Program-made: the position numbers and the translations under genes
Source of the DNA: Sulfurospirillum sp. 1612
GTDB taxonomy: Bacteria > Campylobacterota > Campylobacteria > Campylobacterales > Sulfurospirillaceae
Assembly (NCBI RefSeq): GCF_036556685.1
Contig: NZ_CP140614.1
Span: 1,612,001 to 1,676,000 of the forward strand
DNA: 64,000 nt
Direction of reading: 5' to 3'
Notes under the pieces: model-generated
What the model saw: the letters and a program-made list of their open reading frames with translations, nothing else
Database searches by the model: none
What the model was told of the DNA's origin: nothing
Shown: positions 1 through 8,533 of the stretch, piece after piece
Numbering within the stretch: the stretch's first letter is position 1
Layout of the letters: the number at the start of each line of letters is the position of its first letter

Positions 1-511
1 GGTGAATATTTTCTAAGATACCCTCTCTTTTTTCTTGTTTCAATCGTTCCAAAGCATCTTGTATACGCTCATCATACGTTGCCATAAACAACTCCGTCTG
101 CATATATGCACCGGCTTGTTCATCATCATAGCGCTTTAGTTTTTTGATTTCTTCTTGATCTTCTTTGTCCAAAAAGGAGAGAATCTCTTTGGCTTGTTCG
201 CTATCTACATCTTCAATATCTTGGATTAAGTCAGTAGCATCATCGCTTTCCAACTCTTCAATGGCTTCTTTGAGGCTGTTTTTAGGAACATTTTCGATAA
301 TTTCTTTTAAAAATCGATCCGGAAGTTCCAGGACGATTTCACCCAAGATATCGCTTGGCATTTTTTCAAGATACTGAAAAAATAGCTCTTCATCATTTTT
401 TTTGATATTCTTGAGAATTTTTGCTAATTCGGTCGCAGAGATTTCACTGTCATTTTTATCAGCAATGAAATCATTAAGGATATCGATGTTTTTTTCAAAT
501 TCTTCATTCAC
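1..511 (-). CDS. mgtE: Magnesium transporter MgtE, N-terminal part (cut by window edge)
   Basis: Reading the minus strand from a GTG at 511 gives 170 codons that run off the window. They form the cytoplasmic MgtE N domain: acidic, leucine-rich helical repeats, then the linker RYDDEQAGAYMQTE that leads into the CBS domains. MgtE is a dimeric inner-membrane Mg2+ channel whose N and CBS domains sense cytoplasmic Mg2+. The membrane part lies outside the window, so channel residues cannot be checked. The GTG start is chosen because AAGGA lies 6 bases upstream and the preceding gene stops only 10 bases before it, so the two are probably co-transcribed. Family identity rests on the repeat pattern and the AGAYM linker; a magnesium or cobalt transporter of the same family is the only serious alternative. 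Confidence 0.84.
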   Translation of the reverse strand, partial: MNEEFEKNIDILNDFIADKNDSEISATELAKILKNIKKNDEELFFQYLEKMPSDILGEIVLELPDRFLKEIIENVPKNSLKEAIEELESDDATDLIQDIEDVDSEQAKEILSFLDKEDQEEIKKLKRYDDEQAGAYMQTELFMATYDERIQDALERLKQEKREGILENIH

Positions 512-520
512 GAAAAATCC

Positions 521-1705
521 TTATTCTACGAATTTGTCTTTCATTTGTAATCTTACAATATAGTCGAATTTCTTCTCTTTTGGAGGCTCTTTATGGCTTG
601 TCAATGCCAAGTTAATATTCTCTTTAACTTTGGCCGTATATTTTAAAAAGTCCTCTTTTTTCTTGCCGCTGAGGACACTTTTGACTAATTTGATGGCACT
701 ATCAGGATTAATCGCAAGAGAACCACGATAAAGACCAAAATGCAAGTGTGGTCCGGTACTCAAACCCGTAGATCCCACATAAGCCACAACTTGACCTTTT
801 TTGACGTGTTTTCCCCGTTTGATCCCTCTTTTAAACTTTTTAAGATGACCGTAGAGTGTTTTATATCCACCTTCGTGCGCGATGATGATGGTATTACCAT
901 ACCCACCTTTTCGCCCTGCAAATATAATCCGACCCGCGCGTGCTGCTTTGACAGGAGTGCCTCTAGGAGCTGCATAATCAATCCCTAAATGTGCGCGATA
1001 ACGATGCAAGATAGGATGCCATCTTTTATAGGTAAAGCGGTCTGATATTCGGGTATAGTGCACTGGTAAACTTAAGAAAAATCCTTCCACTTCTCTTCCA
1101 TGTGCATCATAATATCTATTTTTGTTATACAAAAAGACATAATGACGCTCTCCTCGTACCTCGACCATAGAAGCTTCGATTGTTGGTGATCCAAACTGTT
1201 GCCCTAATCGTATTTTTTTGGTGTAAAGGATAACGAGTTTATCGCCCTTTCTCAAATATTTAAAATTAACACTTTTTTTGTAAGATTGAATAAATTCATG
1301 AGCGAGCAAATAATTGTGTGTCGCATCGATGATATCTTGATAGGGAGATGTTTTAATATCAATCGTCAAAGTTTCTTCTTTGGTTTGATATGCGATGGGA
1401 GTAGTTGTCAAAATGTACTTATCCGCACTTTTTTCGATGTGCAGTTCTATCTCTTCTCCAACAGGTATCAAAACTTGTTCGATTTTGTCATTATCATCTC
1501 GTAGTATCTGAAACTTCGTACCTGCAATGATTTCAGTCGCAAGTTCTTTATCTTTTCCGTCTAAATCATAATAGATACTTGATGGTAGAGAATTTTTGCT
1601 TAAAAAATCAAGAAATGTTTCTCCATTTTTCCAAACAGATTCCTCCAAATACGCAGCATTTAAACAAGACGAAATAAATAAAACAAGACAGACCAATCTC
1701 CTCAT
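521..1705 (-). CDS. csd3: Csd3/HdpA-like M23 peptidoglycan DD-endopeptidase/carboxypeptidase
   Basis: This 394-residue protein has an N-terminal signal peptide or anchor (MRRLVCLVLFISSCLNA), a central beta-rich inhibitory region, and a C-terminal LytM/M23 domain. The zinc motifs are intact: HLGIDYA (HxxxD) and HLHFG (HxH), with the GNTIIIAHEGGYKTLYGHL segment between them. Length and layout match H. pylori Csd3 (about 400 residues), which trims peptidoglycan crosslinks and stem peptides and sets helical cell shape; Campylobacter Pgp3 is the equivalent. It should act in the periplasm. I start at ATG 1705 because AAAAGGG lies 5 bases upstream; a GTG two codons earlier overlaps that ribosome site. 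mgtE follows 10 bases downstream. A second, different M23 peptidase lies at 44705-45646. Confidence 0.83.
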   Translation of the reverse strand: MRRLVCLVLFISSCLNAAYLEESVWKNGETFLDFLSKNSLPSSIYYDLDGKDKELATEIIAGTKFQILRDDNDKIEQVLIPVGEEIELHIEKSADKYILTTTPIAYQTKEETLTIDIKTSPYQDIIDATHNYLLAHEFIQSYKKSVNFKYLRKGDKLVILYTKKIRLGQQFGSPTIEASMVEVRGERHYVFLYNKNRYYDAHGREVEGFFLSLPVHYTRISDRFTYKRWHPILHRYRAHLGIDYAAPRGTPVKAARAGRIIFAGRKGGYGNTIIIAHEGGYKTLYGHLKKFKRGIKRGKHVKKGQVVAYVGSTGLSTGPHLHFGLYRGSLAINPDSAIKLVKSVLSGKKKEDFLKYTAKVKENINLALTSHKEPPKEKKFDYIVRLQMKDKFVE

Positions 1706-1732
1706 AAGCACCCTTTTAAAATAATAATACCG

Positions 1733-1738
1733 ATTATA
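1733..1738 (-). promoter_or_regulatory. -10 box for the csd3-mgtE unit
   Basis: On the minus strand a perfect TATAAT lies 28 bases upstream of the csd3 ATG in a very AT-rich gap. No convincing -35 is seen. It faces away from the pgbA-like promoter about 50 bases further along. Confidence 0.5.
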
Positions 1739-1788
1739 ACTTAGTGTTTCTTATAAATTGCAAAAGTTTTATTTTCGTTAAGTTATTG

Positions 1789-1794
1789 TATAAT
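1789..1794 (+). promoter_or_regulatory. -10 box for the pgbA-glcD-yihY unit
   Basis: TATAAT lies 39 bases upstream of the TTG start at 1834, with T-rich sequence before it. The three plus-strand genes that follow overlap by 4 bases each, so this is the likely operon promoter. Confidence 0.55.
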
Positions 1795-1833
1795 TTGATT
1801 TTTAATAAAATTACGAGCTAAAAGGAGCACTTT

Positions 1834-2547
1834 TTGAGAAAAACCCTATTGATTTTATCCATTGTTTTTTCTGTTTTGAATGCGGATGGATTATACAAAG
1901 AGTATAAAACGGATATTATTGGAATCAATGGCAATACAGCCACGATTAAAGATTCAAACGAGATTGTTATCGGCTCAAGCGGTATCGTCGTCCACCATTT
2001 TGACGCCACAACTTCGAGTATTATCGCCAGCGTTGAAGTGCGTAAAAAATCAGCAGGAACCGCCTCGTTAAAGCTCACCCCATATCAAGGACTCAAACAA
2101 GATGCCCTGCCCCAATCGGGTGTCAAACCCTCAGCGGGAGATCGCGTGATCTTGAACTATCTTTATGACAGAGCATTAGTGGTCGCACCAAGTTATCCGG
2201 TCTATAACAAGATTGTCAATACTTACAAAAATATTACTTGGGTCAATCCTGATATTCCGGCCTCTTATCTTGCAAAAATGTACAAACCAAATCCTGACAA
2301 GAAAGTATTTCAGACCATGTGCTCACAAAATGTCGCGTCATTGATCTTATTTGCATTAGATAGTGGTACATATTTTGTGGATTGTCATGATTTCAAAATC
2401 GTGAAAAAAGACAAAGCAATCGCAACAAAATCTTATCAACTACCATTTTACAGCCGTGTCACATCCATCGAAGCGGGCTGGTTTGATTTTGGTGCCACCG
2501 CCATTGATAACTATGAAAAATATTACCAAGCATTGATACGACCATGA
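1834..2547 (+). CDS. PgbA N-terminal-domain (plasminogen-binding-like) exported protein
   Basis: This 237-residue protein begins with a signal peptide (MRKTLLILSIVFSVLNADG). The rest resembles the Campylobacterota-specific PgbA_N domain: an SH3-like beta-rich N-terminal half (IIGINGNTATIKD, a VEVRKKSAG turn), then a region with two cysteines (QTMCSQNV, FVDCHDF). PgbA and PgbB of H. pylori were described as surface plasminogen-binding proteins, but this protein lacks their long C-terminal extension, so host binding should not be assumed. The TTG start is supported by AAGGAG 8 bases upstream. It overlaps glcD by 4 bases (ATGA), so the two are translationally coupled. The true function is unknown; an envelope or redox-related role (cysteine pair) is possible. 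Confidence 0.68.
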   Translation: MRKTLLILSIVFSVLNADGLYKEYKTDIIGINGNTATIKDSNEIVIGSSGIVVHHFDATTSSIIASVEVRKKSAGTASLKLTPYQGLKQDALPQSGVKPSAGDRVILNYLYDRALVVAPSYPVYNKIVNTYKNITWVNPDIPASYLAKMYKPNPDKKVFQTMCSQNVASLILFALDSGTYFVDCHDFKIVKKDKAIATKSYQLPFYSRVTSIEAGWFDFGATAIDNYEKYYQALIRP

Positions 2548-3923
2548 AAACAGAACATATAGATTATTTTAAAAGTATTGTAGGGAAAGAGAATGTTTAT
2601 GATGATAAAGCGCATATGCTCGCATACTCTTATGATGCCACGCGTAATCATTATGAGCCCGATGCTGTCGTTTTTCCAAGAAACGAAGAAGATGTCAGTC
2701 GTGTTTTAAAATATTGTAATGACAATCGCATCGTCATTACCCCACGGGGCGCAGGAAGTGGCTTCACAGGAGGCGCATTACCGGCAAATGGCGGTATCAT
2801 CTTGGGGCTTGAAAAGCACATGAATCAGATTCTTGAAATCGACATGGAAAATCTCGTCGCCGTCGTACAACCGGGTGTGATTAACATGGATTTGCAACGA
2901 GCCGTAGAGAAAAGAGGACTCTTTTATCCTCCAGATCCTGCAAGCCAAGATTATTCTACACTTGGTGGCAATGTGAGTGAAAATGCAGGCGGTATGCGTG
3001 CTGCGAAGTATGGTATTACTAAAGATTTCGTAATGGCATTGCGTGCTGTTCTTCCAAATGGAGAGATTATCCGTGCCGGAAAGCGCACTATCAAGGATGT
3101 TGCCGGTTATAATATCGCCGGTATTTTAATAGCGAGCGAAGGTACACTTGCTGTCATCACAGAGATTACCCTCAAACTCCTTGCAAAGCCAAAACGCTCC
3201 AAAAGTGCTATGGGAATTTTCCCAAGCGTGCAAAAAGCGATGGAAGCTGTTTTTAAAACTATGGCTTCAGGTGTCACACCTGTCGCGATGGAATTTTTGG
3301 ACAACCTTAGTATCCGAGCTGTGGAGCAAAAATTTCACAAAGGCTTGCCCGTAGATGCCGGCGCCATCTTAATTACCGATGTCGATGGAAACTTAGAAGA
3401 AGAGCTCGATGGGCAGTTAGAAATCATTGAAAGAAGTTTTAAAGAGAACGGTTGTAGTGAATTTAAAATCGCCAAAGACCAAGAAGAATCCGCCGCACTG
3501 TGGTTTGCTAGACGTAATGCAAGCCAGAGTATCACCATCTATGGCAGTAAAAAGCTCAATGAAGATATCACCGTACCAAGAAGCAAACTCCCAGCACTCC
3601 TTGAGGCTATCGATAAAATATCTAAAAAATACAATGTTAAAGTCCCCTGTTTTGGGCATACTGGTGATGGCAATGTCCATACCAACGTCATGGTGGATGG
3701 CAGTGATGAAGCGCAACTTCGCATCGGTCATGAGGCCATTGTCGAGATTTTCAAAGCCACGGTCGAACGGGGGGGAACCCTCAGTGGAGAACACGGTATT
3801 GGTCTTAGCAAAGCCCCTTATATGAATCTGGCTTTTAGCGATGCTGAGATGGAACTGTTTCGATCAGTCAAAAAGGCCTTTGACCCCAACAACATACTCA
3901 ATCCAAACAAAATGGGATTATGA
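2544..3923 (+). CDS. glcD: FAD-linked glycolate/D-lactate dehydrogenase subunit GlcD
   Basis: This 459-residue protein has the PCMH-type FAD-binding domain (PRGAGSGFTGGALPANGG at about residues 68-85, and PDPASQDYSTLGGNVSENAGG, which contacts the FAD) and the C-terminal FAD-oxidase cap with HTGDGNVH and SGEHGIGLSK. It should oxidise glycolate or D-lactate to the 2-oxo acid and pass electrons to the quinone pool with partners. glcE and glcF (an iron-sulfur subunit) are not adjacent, so the substrate cannot be fixed from context; D-lactate is as likely as glycolate. It overlaps both neighbours by 4 bases. Family assignment is firm, substrate is not. Confidence 0.88.
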   Translation: MKTEHIDYFKSIVGKENVYDDKAHMLAYSYDATRNHYEPDAVVFPRNEEDVSRVLKYCNDNRIVITPRGAGSGFTGGALPANGGIILGLEKHMNQILEIDMENLVAVVQPGVINMDLQRAVEKRGLFYPPDPASQDYSTLGGNVSENAGGMRAAKYGITKDFVMALRAVLPNGEIIRAGKRTIKDVAGYNIAGILIASEGTLAVITEITLKLLAKPKRSKSAMGIFPSVQKAMEAVFKTMASGVTPVAMEFLDNLSIRAVEQKFHKGLPVDAGAILITDVDGNLEEELDGQLEIIERSFKENGCSEFKIAKDQEESAALWFARRNASQSITIYGSKKLNEDITVPRSKLPALLEAIDKISKKYNVKVPCFGHTGDGNVHTNVMVDGSDEAQLRIGHEAIVEIFKATVERGGTLSGEHGIGLSKAPYMNLAFSDAEMELFRSVKKAFDPNNILNPNKMGL

Positions 3924-4768
3924 TGGATTTCGCAAGATTGTGGAAAACGCTCAAAAAGATGGAGGATAAAGAGCTCGCTCATTATGCTTCCTCTCTTAGT
4001 TTTCACACTATCTTGTCTTTGATCCCGATTCTTTTGATTAGTTTTAGTATTTTTACCAAGATGCCAAGCTTCAAAGAGCAATACGGCAAAATTCAAGCCT
4101 TTATCTTCAATTCTATGATTCCCACACAACAAGATACTATCACCCAATATCTCAACAAATTCATGGAAAATACCGGCAGTATGGGTACGGTGGGGCTTAT
4201 TTTTGTTTTATATGTCTCCATCATGTTCTTTTTTGATTATGAGAAAATCGTCAGCTCCATCTTTAAGGTCAAAACGCGAACCTTATGGGAATCACTTACC
4301 ACCTATTGGACGATGATTACCTTGATGCCACTGGGACTGGCTATATCCTTTTACTTCTCCAAAGTTGCACAAGATTTTCTCTCCAAAAGCAGCTATACCG
4401 ATTCGATTAATATCTATGCCATTTTTCCTTATTTTATCATCTGGTTTTTATTTTTTATCATGTATATCATCTCCTCCAACGTTAAAGTCAATAAAAAGAT
4501 GGTCATCATCGCATCTTTTGTCGCCTCTTTAGTGTGGTATATCTCCAAGAGTCTCTTTGTCTTTTATGTGACTTACAATCAAACGTATCTTAGTATTTAT
4601 GGCTCTTTTAGTATTGTGATGTTTTTCTTTTTGTGGATCTACTTTTCGTGGTTGATTTATCTCTATGGCATGAAACTCTATTGTGTTTTAAACGAGGAAT
4701 ATGCCCAGGGCAAAGAGGAGTATCATGAGAGTAAAACGCCGATAGAAAATCCCCAAGACGGAGAGTAA
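3920..4768 (+). CDS. YihY/BrkB family inner-membrane protein
   Basis: This 282-residue polytopic protein has the family signature near its start (SLSFHTILSLIPILLISFSI) and about six membrane segments, including MGTVGLIFVLYVSIMFFFDY and FSIVMFFFLWIYFSWLIYLYG. The family was once called RNase BN by mistake; its members are membrane proteins of uncertain, possibly transport, function. The start overlaps the glcD stop by 4 bases. Its 3' end runs 81 bases into the convergent comEC gene, so each 3' end is antisense to the other. Confidence 0.86.
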   Translation: MMDFARLWKTLKKMEDKELAHYASSLSFHTILSLIPILLISFSIFTKMPSFKEQYGKIQAFIFNSMIPTQQDTITQYLNKFMENTGSMGTVGLIFVLYVSIMFFFDYEKIVSSIFKVKTRTLWESLTTYWTMITLMPLGLAISFYFSKVAQDFLSKSSYTDSINIYAIFPYFIIWFLFFIMYIISSNVKVNKKMVIIASFVASLVWYISKSLFVFYVTYNQTYLSIYGSFSIVMFFFLWIYFSWLIYLYGMKLYCVLNEEYAQGKEEYHESKTPIENPQDGE

Positions 4769-5938
4769 AAGATACAAAATCAAAAACCAAAACGGTGTCA
4801 TGATCTCATAAAAATGCGTCTTTAAATCGAGTAAATAGACGATCTCTTTATCCAATAATCCTCCATAACCAATCAAATGCAAAAAAAGCTCCAATGGATA
4901 AAACAGTGTAAATAGCATACTAAGAAGTGGCGAGAAGAGTTGCAAGGGAGTAAAGACAGGAAAAACATAATGAACAATCGGCAACATCGCAAGATAAACC
5001 CAAAAATTCAATAAGATGAAAACCCACACTTTAGGCAGTGTGGCAAAGTATTTTAAAAACAGAAAAATATAAAAAACACCACTGACTGAAAACCAAAATG
5101 CAATCGAAAACATCAATCCAGGAAAAAGTACCAAGATAAAACACACACTCAAAAGTAGCGTTAAAAATGAGATAATTTTAATATGCCGACTGAAAAGAAA
5201 AAAGCCGAAAACGGCCATCACAAATGAGCGTAAAAAAGAAGGCGAAAAATTAATCAAATCCATATAAAAAAAGAGTATAACAAAAATCACGATGGAGAGA
5301 TCTGCGGTGCGATTCCGATACGGAGCATAACGATTTTGAAAAAATGTATAAAGTGGTGTCAATAACAAAAACAAAATCATACTCAATAAACCCAGATGAA
5401 ACCCACTGATGGCAATCAAATGCGAGATACCAAGCTTTTGTATCTTATCGCGCGTTATTTTACTAATGGCAGAAGAGAAAAAGAGTGCCGCAAATATCTC
5501 TTGGGTCTCTTTAGTTTTGTGCTGATTTTTGACATAGTTTTTCACCTGATACAAGGCAGTTTTCGTGGTTGTTTTTATGGGATTAAGATAAATACTTTGC
5601 GCAAAAAAGCTTTTTAAATATCCCATGAAATCAATCTGATTGGTTTTGAATTTTACAAAAACGTTCTGCGCAATGGCGACGTTTTTAGGTTTCCATGAAA
5701 TCGTATAAAAACGATAACCATCATGACTTTTTAACTTGAAAACATCATAAGTCTTGCCATTTTTATTGACTTTTGTATAGTGATTTAAAACTTTGGCTTC
5801 TGTTGTATGCGTGGGATATTTGATCAGTTGTTTGTAGTGATAATATTCAAATCCTAAAGAGCATAGAAAGAGAAAACCCAATATGACAAAGGTGGCAATT
5901 ACCTCTTTTTTGTTGGTAAAAAGAGGTAGTGCTTCCAT
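4688..5938 (-). CDS. comEC: ComEC/Rec2-type DNA uptake channel (short form)
   Basis: This 416-residue protein carries the competence domain, with the hallmark LGISHLIAISGFHLGLL followed by several membrane helices, and an N-terminal soluble OB-like domain of about 100 residues after one transmembrane helix. ComEC forms the inner-membrane channel for transforming single-stranded DNA. The C-terminal metallo-beta-lactamase domain of Bacillus ComEC is absent. That is the usual Campylobacterota form (H. pylori ComEC is of similar length), not a truncation. It sits near two pseudopilin genes and priA, which suits a competence role. The start ATG at 5938 lies 16 bases after the dnaB stop. Confidence 0.87.
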   Translation of the reverse strand: MEALPLFTNKKEVIATFVILGFLFLCSLGFEYYHYKQLIKYPTHTTEAKVLNHYTKVNKNGKTYDVFKLKSHDGYRFYTISWKPKNVAIAQNVFVKFKTNQIDFMGYLKSFFAQSIYLNPIKTTTKTALYQVKNYVKNQHKTKETQEIFAALFFSSAISKITRDKIQKLGISHLIAISGFHLGLLSMILFLLLTPLYTFFQNRYAPYRNRTADLSIVIFVILFFYMDLINFSPSFLRSFVMAVFGFFLFSRHIKIISFLTLLLSVCFILVLFPGLMFSIAFWFSVSGVFYIFLFLKYFATLPKVWVFILLNFWVYLAMLPIVHYVFPVFTPLQLFSPLLSMLFTLFYPLELFLHLIGYGGLLDKEIVYLLDLKTHFYEIMTPFWFLILYLLLSVLGIFYRRFTLMILLFALGIFLV

Positions 5939-5954
5939 CTAGGATCGGGTCACT

Positions 5955-7385
5955 TTATATCTTTGGTATGGAGATATTGGCCTCTTTTTTATCAGAGTTC
6001 GCATAAACTATTTCAATAGGCACTCCACCGGCATCCACAAATCGGGTGCAATTTTTTTGAAATATCATATTGGCCACCCCAATAGGACCATTTCTATTTT
6101 TACCGATAATGACTTCAGCCTCTTCTTCGGGTTTTTCAAAAAAGTTACTTTTGTACTCTTTACCCTCTTGTCTCGCACGTTGCTCTTTTTCTTTCTCTTC
6201 TCTCACCCGATAAACATCATCACGATAAACAAACAAAATAATATCCGCATCTTGTTCAATCGCTCCTGATTCCCTAAGGTCACTTAGCATCGGACGCTTA
6301 TCACCACGACTCTCCAAACCTCGGTTTAGCTGGGAAAGCGCGATAATCGGAATCTCTAACTCTCTGGCTAAAAGCTTCAAACCCCGACTGATATCACTGA
6401 CTTCAAGGTGCCTATCTTTGTTTCCATTACCACTCATCAATTGCAAATAATCGATAATTGCCAAAGAGATTTCAGGATGTTGGGTCTTGAGTTTTCTTAG
6501 TTTGGCTCTGACTTTATGAATATCAACATTTCCATTATCATCAACATAAAACTCTTTTTGAGAGATTTCATCTGCTGCACCTGAGAGTCTGCTCCACTCA
6601 TCATCATTGAGATCACCGACTTTGATCTTCTGCAACGGGATCGATGTTTTGGCACTAAACATCCGTAACATCAACTGCTCTGCTGGCATTTCTAGGGAAA
6701 ATATAGCCACCCCTTTATTATCATCTAGAGCATTTTGAGCGAGATTGAGACAAAACGCCGTCTTTCCCATCGCCGGTCTTGCCGCCACGATAATAAGATC
6801 ACCATCTCCAAAACCCGTCGTAAGCTGATTGAGCTTATTAAAACCGGTATCGAGTCCTACCACGCCGAGGTTGCCACGTTTTTTCATCTCTAAAATATGG
6901 GCAATGGTAGCTTTTGACATTTCTTCGGCTTCTCGAAACTCTTTCGCTCCGGTTTCTTGCGTGATTTGATAGAGTTTTTGTTGCACCAAATCCACCACAT
7001 CATGAGAAGGCAAATCTTGCTCCACCGTGACCTCTTTGATTTGGGTGGTGAGCTCAATCAACTCTCGTTTGATTGATTTTTCTCGAATCTCTTCGATGTA
7101 AGCTTTGGTCGCAGGAAGCGGATTGGTGGAGATAATCTCCAACATCGCATCTTCATCAAAACGATTATCTTGATTTAATTTCTTTTTGATAAACTCTTCA
7201 TCAATCGGTAAATCTTCGCGCTCACACTCCAACATCGCTTCATAGATAAATTTATGGCTTGGGAGATAAAAATCTTGTGGTTTTAAAAGCGCGGCAATAT
7301 CTTCAAAAATTCCTGGATCAAATAAAATCGAACTTAAGACGGAGCGTTCAATATTGATATTATGCAAGTTTTGCATCTGCTTCAT
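5955..7385 (-). CDS. dnaB: Replicative DNA helicase DnaB
   Basis: This 476-residue protein has the N-terminal helical DnaB domain (residues about 10-110, [14 protein letters not shown]), a linker, and the RecA-like motor with Walker [10 protein letters not shown], Walker [13 protein letters not shown], and the arginine and glutamine motifs ([21 protein letters not shown]-like segment). It is the hexameric 5'-3' helicase of the replication fork. Two starts are possible: ATG 7385, which lies 1 base from an AAGGAG, and ATG 7376, with 10-base spacing. The second is also plausible. It overlaps the ispG 3' end by 26 bases, so translation is coupled. Confidence 0.95.
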   Translation of the reverse strand: MKQMQNLHNINIERSVLSSILFDPGIFEDIAALLKPQDFYLPSHKFIYEAMLECEREDLPIDEEFIKKKLNQDNRFDEDAMLEIISTNPLPATKAYIEEIREKSIKRELIELTTQIKEVTVEQDLPSHDVVDLVQQKLYQITQETGAKEFREAEEMSKATIAHILEMKKRGNLGVVGLDTGFNKLNQLTTGFGDGDLIIVAARPAMGKTAFCLNLAQNALDDNKGVAIFSLEMPAEQLMLRMFSAKTSIPLQKIKVGDLNDDEWSRLSGAADEISQKEFYVDDNGNVDIHKVRAKLRKLKTQHPEISLAIIDYLQLMSGNGNKDRHLEVSDISRGLKLLARELEIPIIALSQLNRGLESRGDKRPMLSDLRESGAIEQDADIILFVYRDDVYRVREEKEKEQRARQEGKEYKSNFFEKPEEEAEVIIGKNRNGPIGVANMIFQKNCTRFVDAGGVPIEIVYANSDKKEANISIPKI

Positions 7386-8439
7386 ACTCCTTTGCTGCTT
7401 GTTCCACTTCTTCTAAAAAACGCGCTACTAATTCATCTTCTTTGAGTTTAGCTACAATCTCGCCCTTCCTCATGATAAGACCCTGCCCTTTTCCATAGGC
7501 AATTGCAACATCCGCACCTTTGGCCTCACCGATGGCATTGACCACGCAACCCATCACGGAGACATTTAGCGGCGCACTAATATGCCTCGTTCGCGCTTCC
7601 ACTTCAGTGACAGCTTTGACTAAATTAGCCTCAATCCTACCACAAGTGGGACAGGAGATGATATTGAGTCCACTTTTGGAAATACCACTATCTTTCAAAA
7701 TCGCTTTGGCCACTTTGATCTCTTCTTCTAATTCTCCGGTAATCGACACACGCATCGTATCGCCAATTCCTTCTAGCAATAAAGACCCAAGCGCGATGGA
7801 GGATTTCACGGTAGAGTGAAACAGCGTCCCTGCTTCTGTGACTCCTAGATGAAACGGATACGCCACCAAAGGGCGCAACATACGATAAGCCTCTACGGTG
7901 CGTTGCACATCACTGGCTTTGAGAGAGACTTTGAGATTGCTAAATCCTAAATCTTCAAGATATTTGATATTATAAAGTGCAGATTCTACCATCCCTTTGG
8001 GTGTCGCGCCATATTTGATCTCAAATTGCTCTTCTAATGAGCCACTATTGACACCGATGCGAATGGGGATATTGTTGGCCTCACATGCCTTTACCACTTC
8101 TTTGACTCTACTTTTTTCACCAATATTTCCGGGGTTGATACGGATACAATCGACCACTTCTGCGGCAATCAAGGCCAAGCGATAATTAAAGTGAATATCT
8201 GCAACAAGGGGGATATTAATCTGCTCCTTGATGGCTTTGAGTGCCCGGGCATCTTCATAATCAGGTACCGCAACACGCACGATATCACATCCGGCAAAGG
8301 TAAGTCGTCTGATTTGATCGACCGTAGCATCAACATCTCGTGTTTTTGAAAAAGTCATCGATTGCACCGGAATCGGCGCATCGCCTCCGATGGCAACCCC
8401 TCCGACATGAATCTGTTTTGTCTTGTATCTTTGAATCAT
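7360..8439 (-). CDS. ispG: 4-hydroxy-3-methylbut-2-enyl diphosphate synthase (MEP pathway)
   Basis: This 359-residue protein (also GcpE) reduces MEcPP to HMBPP in isoprenoid biosynthesis. It has the TIM-barrel N-terminus ([19 protein letters not shown]) and the 4Fe-4S ligands in SCPTCGR and [16 protein letters not shown], the three conserved cysteines plus the glutamate of bacterial IspG. Length is normal for the family. AGGGAG lies 7 bases before the ATG. dnaB overlaps its end. Nothing is missing in the catalytic region. Confidence 0.96.
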   Translation of the reverse strand: MIQRYKTKQIHVGGVAIGGDAPIPVQSMTFSKTRDVDATVDQIRRLTFAGCDIVRVAVPDYEDARALKAIKEQINIPLVADIHFNYRLALIAAEVVDCIRINPGNIGEKSRVKEVVKACEANNIPIRIGVNSGSLEEQFEIKYGATPKGMVESALYNIKYLEDLGFSNLKVSLKASDVQRTVEAYRMLRPLVAYPFHLGVTEAGTLFHSTVKSSIALGSLLLEGIGDTMRVSITGELEEEIKVAKAILKDSGISKSGLNIISCPTCGRIEANLVKAVTEVEARTRHISAPLNVSVMGCVVNAIGEAKGADVAIAYGKGQGLIMRKGEIVAKLKEDELVARFLEEVEQAAKEYEADAKLA

Positions 8440-8446
8440 TTTAAGG

Positions 8447-8522
8447 CTCCCTGAACTTTTAAGTTCTAAATTAAATTAAATTATACGTTTTTTAAAGTAT
8501 CTTTTTTATCATGAGGATTATA
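8447..8522 (-). promoter_or_regulatory. ispG promoter region with leader palindrome abutting the ribosome site
   Basis: The minus strand has two TATAAT boxes, at 8522-8517 and 8485-8480. Between the second box and ispG lies the palindrome GAACTTAAAAGTTC (8453-8466), directly followed by the AGGGAG ribosome site at 8447-8452. The palindrome could form a small hairpin or be a dimer-binding operator. Confidence 0.42.
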
Positions 8523-8533
8523 CAAAAATTTGA

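Noticed and set aside
521-1705. M23 peptidase as a phage endolysin or bacteriocin
   Set aside because: It has a signal peptide and Csd3-like N-terminal domains and sits beside mgtE, with no phage genes in sight.
3417-3825. Long open frames in two other frames inside glcD
   Set aside because: Both have the base composition of shadows, no ribosome site, no family features, and lie wholly within a well-supported FAD oxidase gene.
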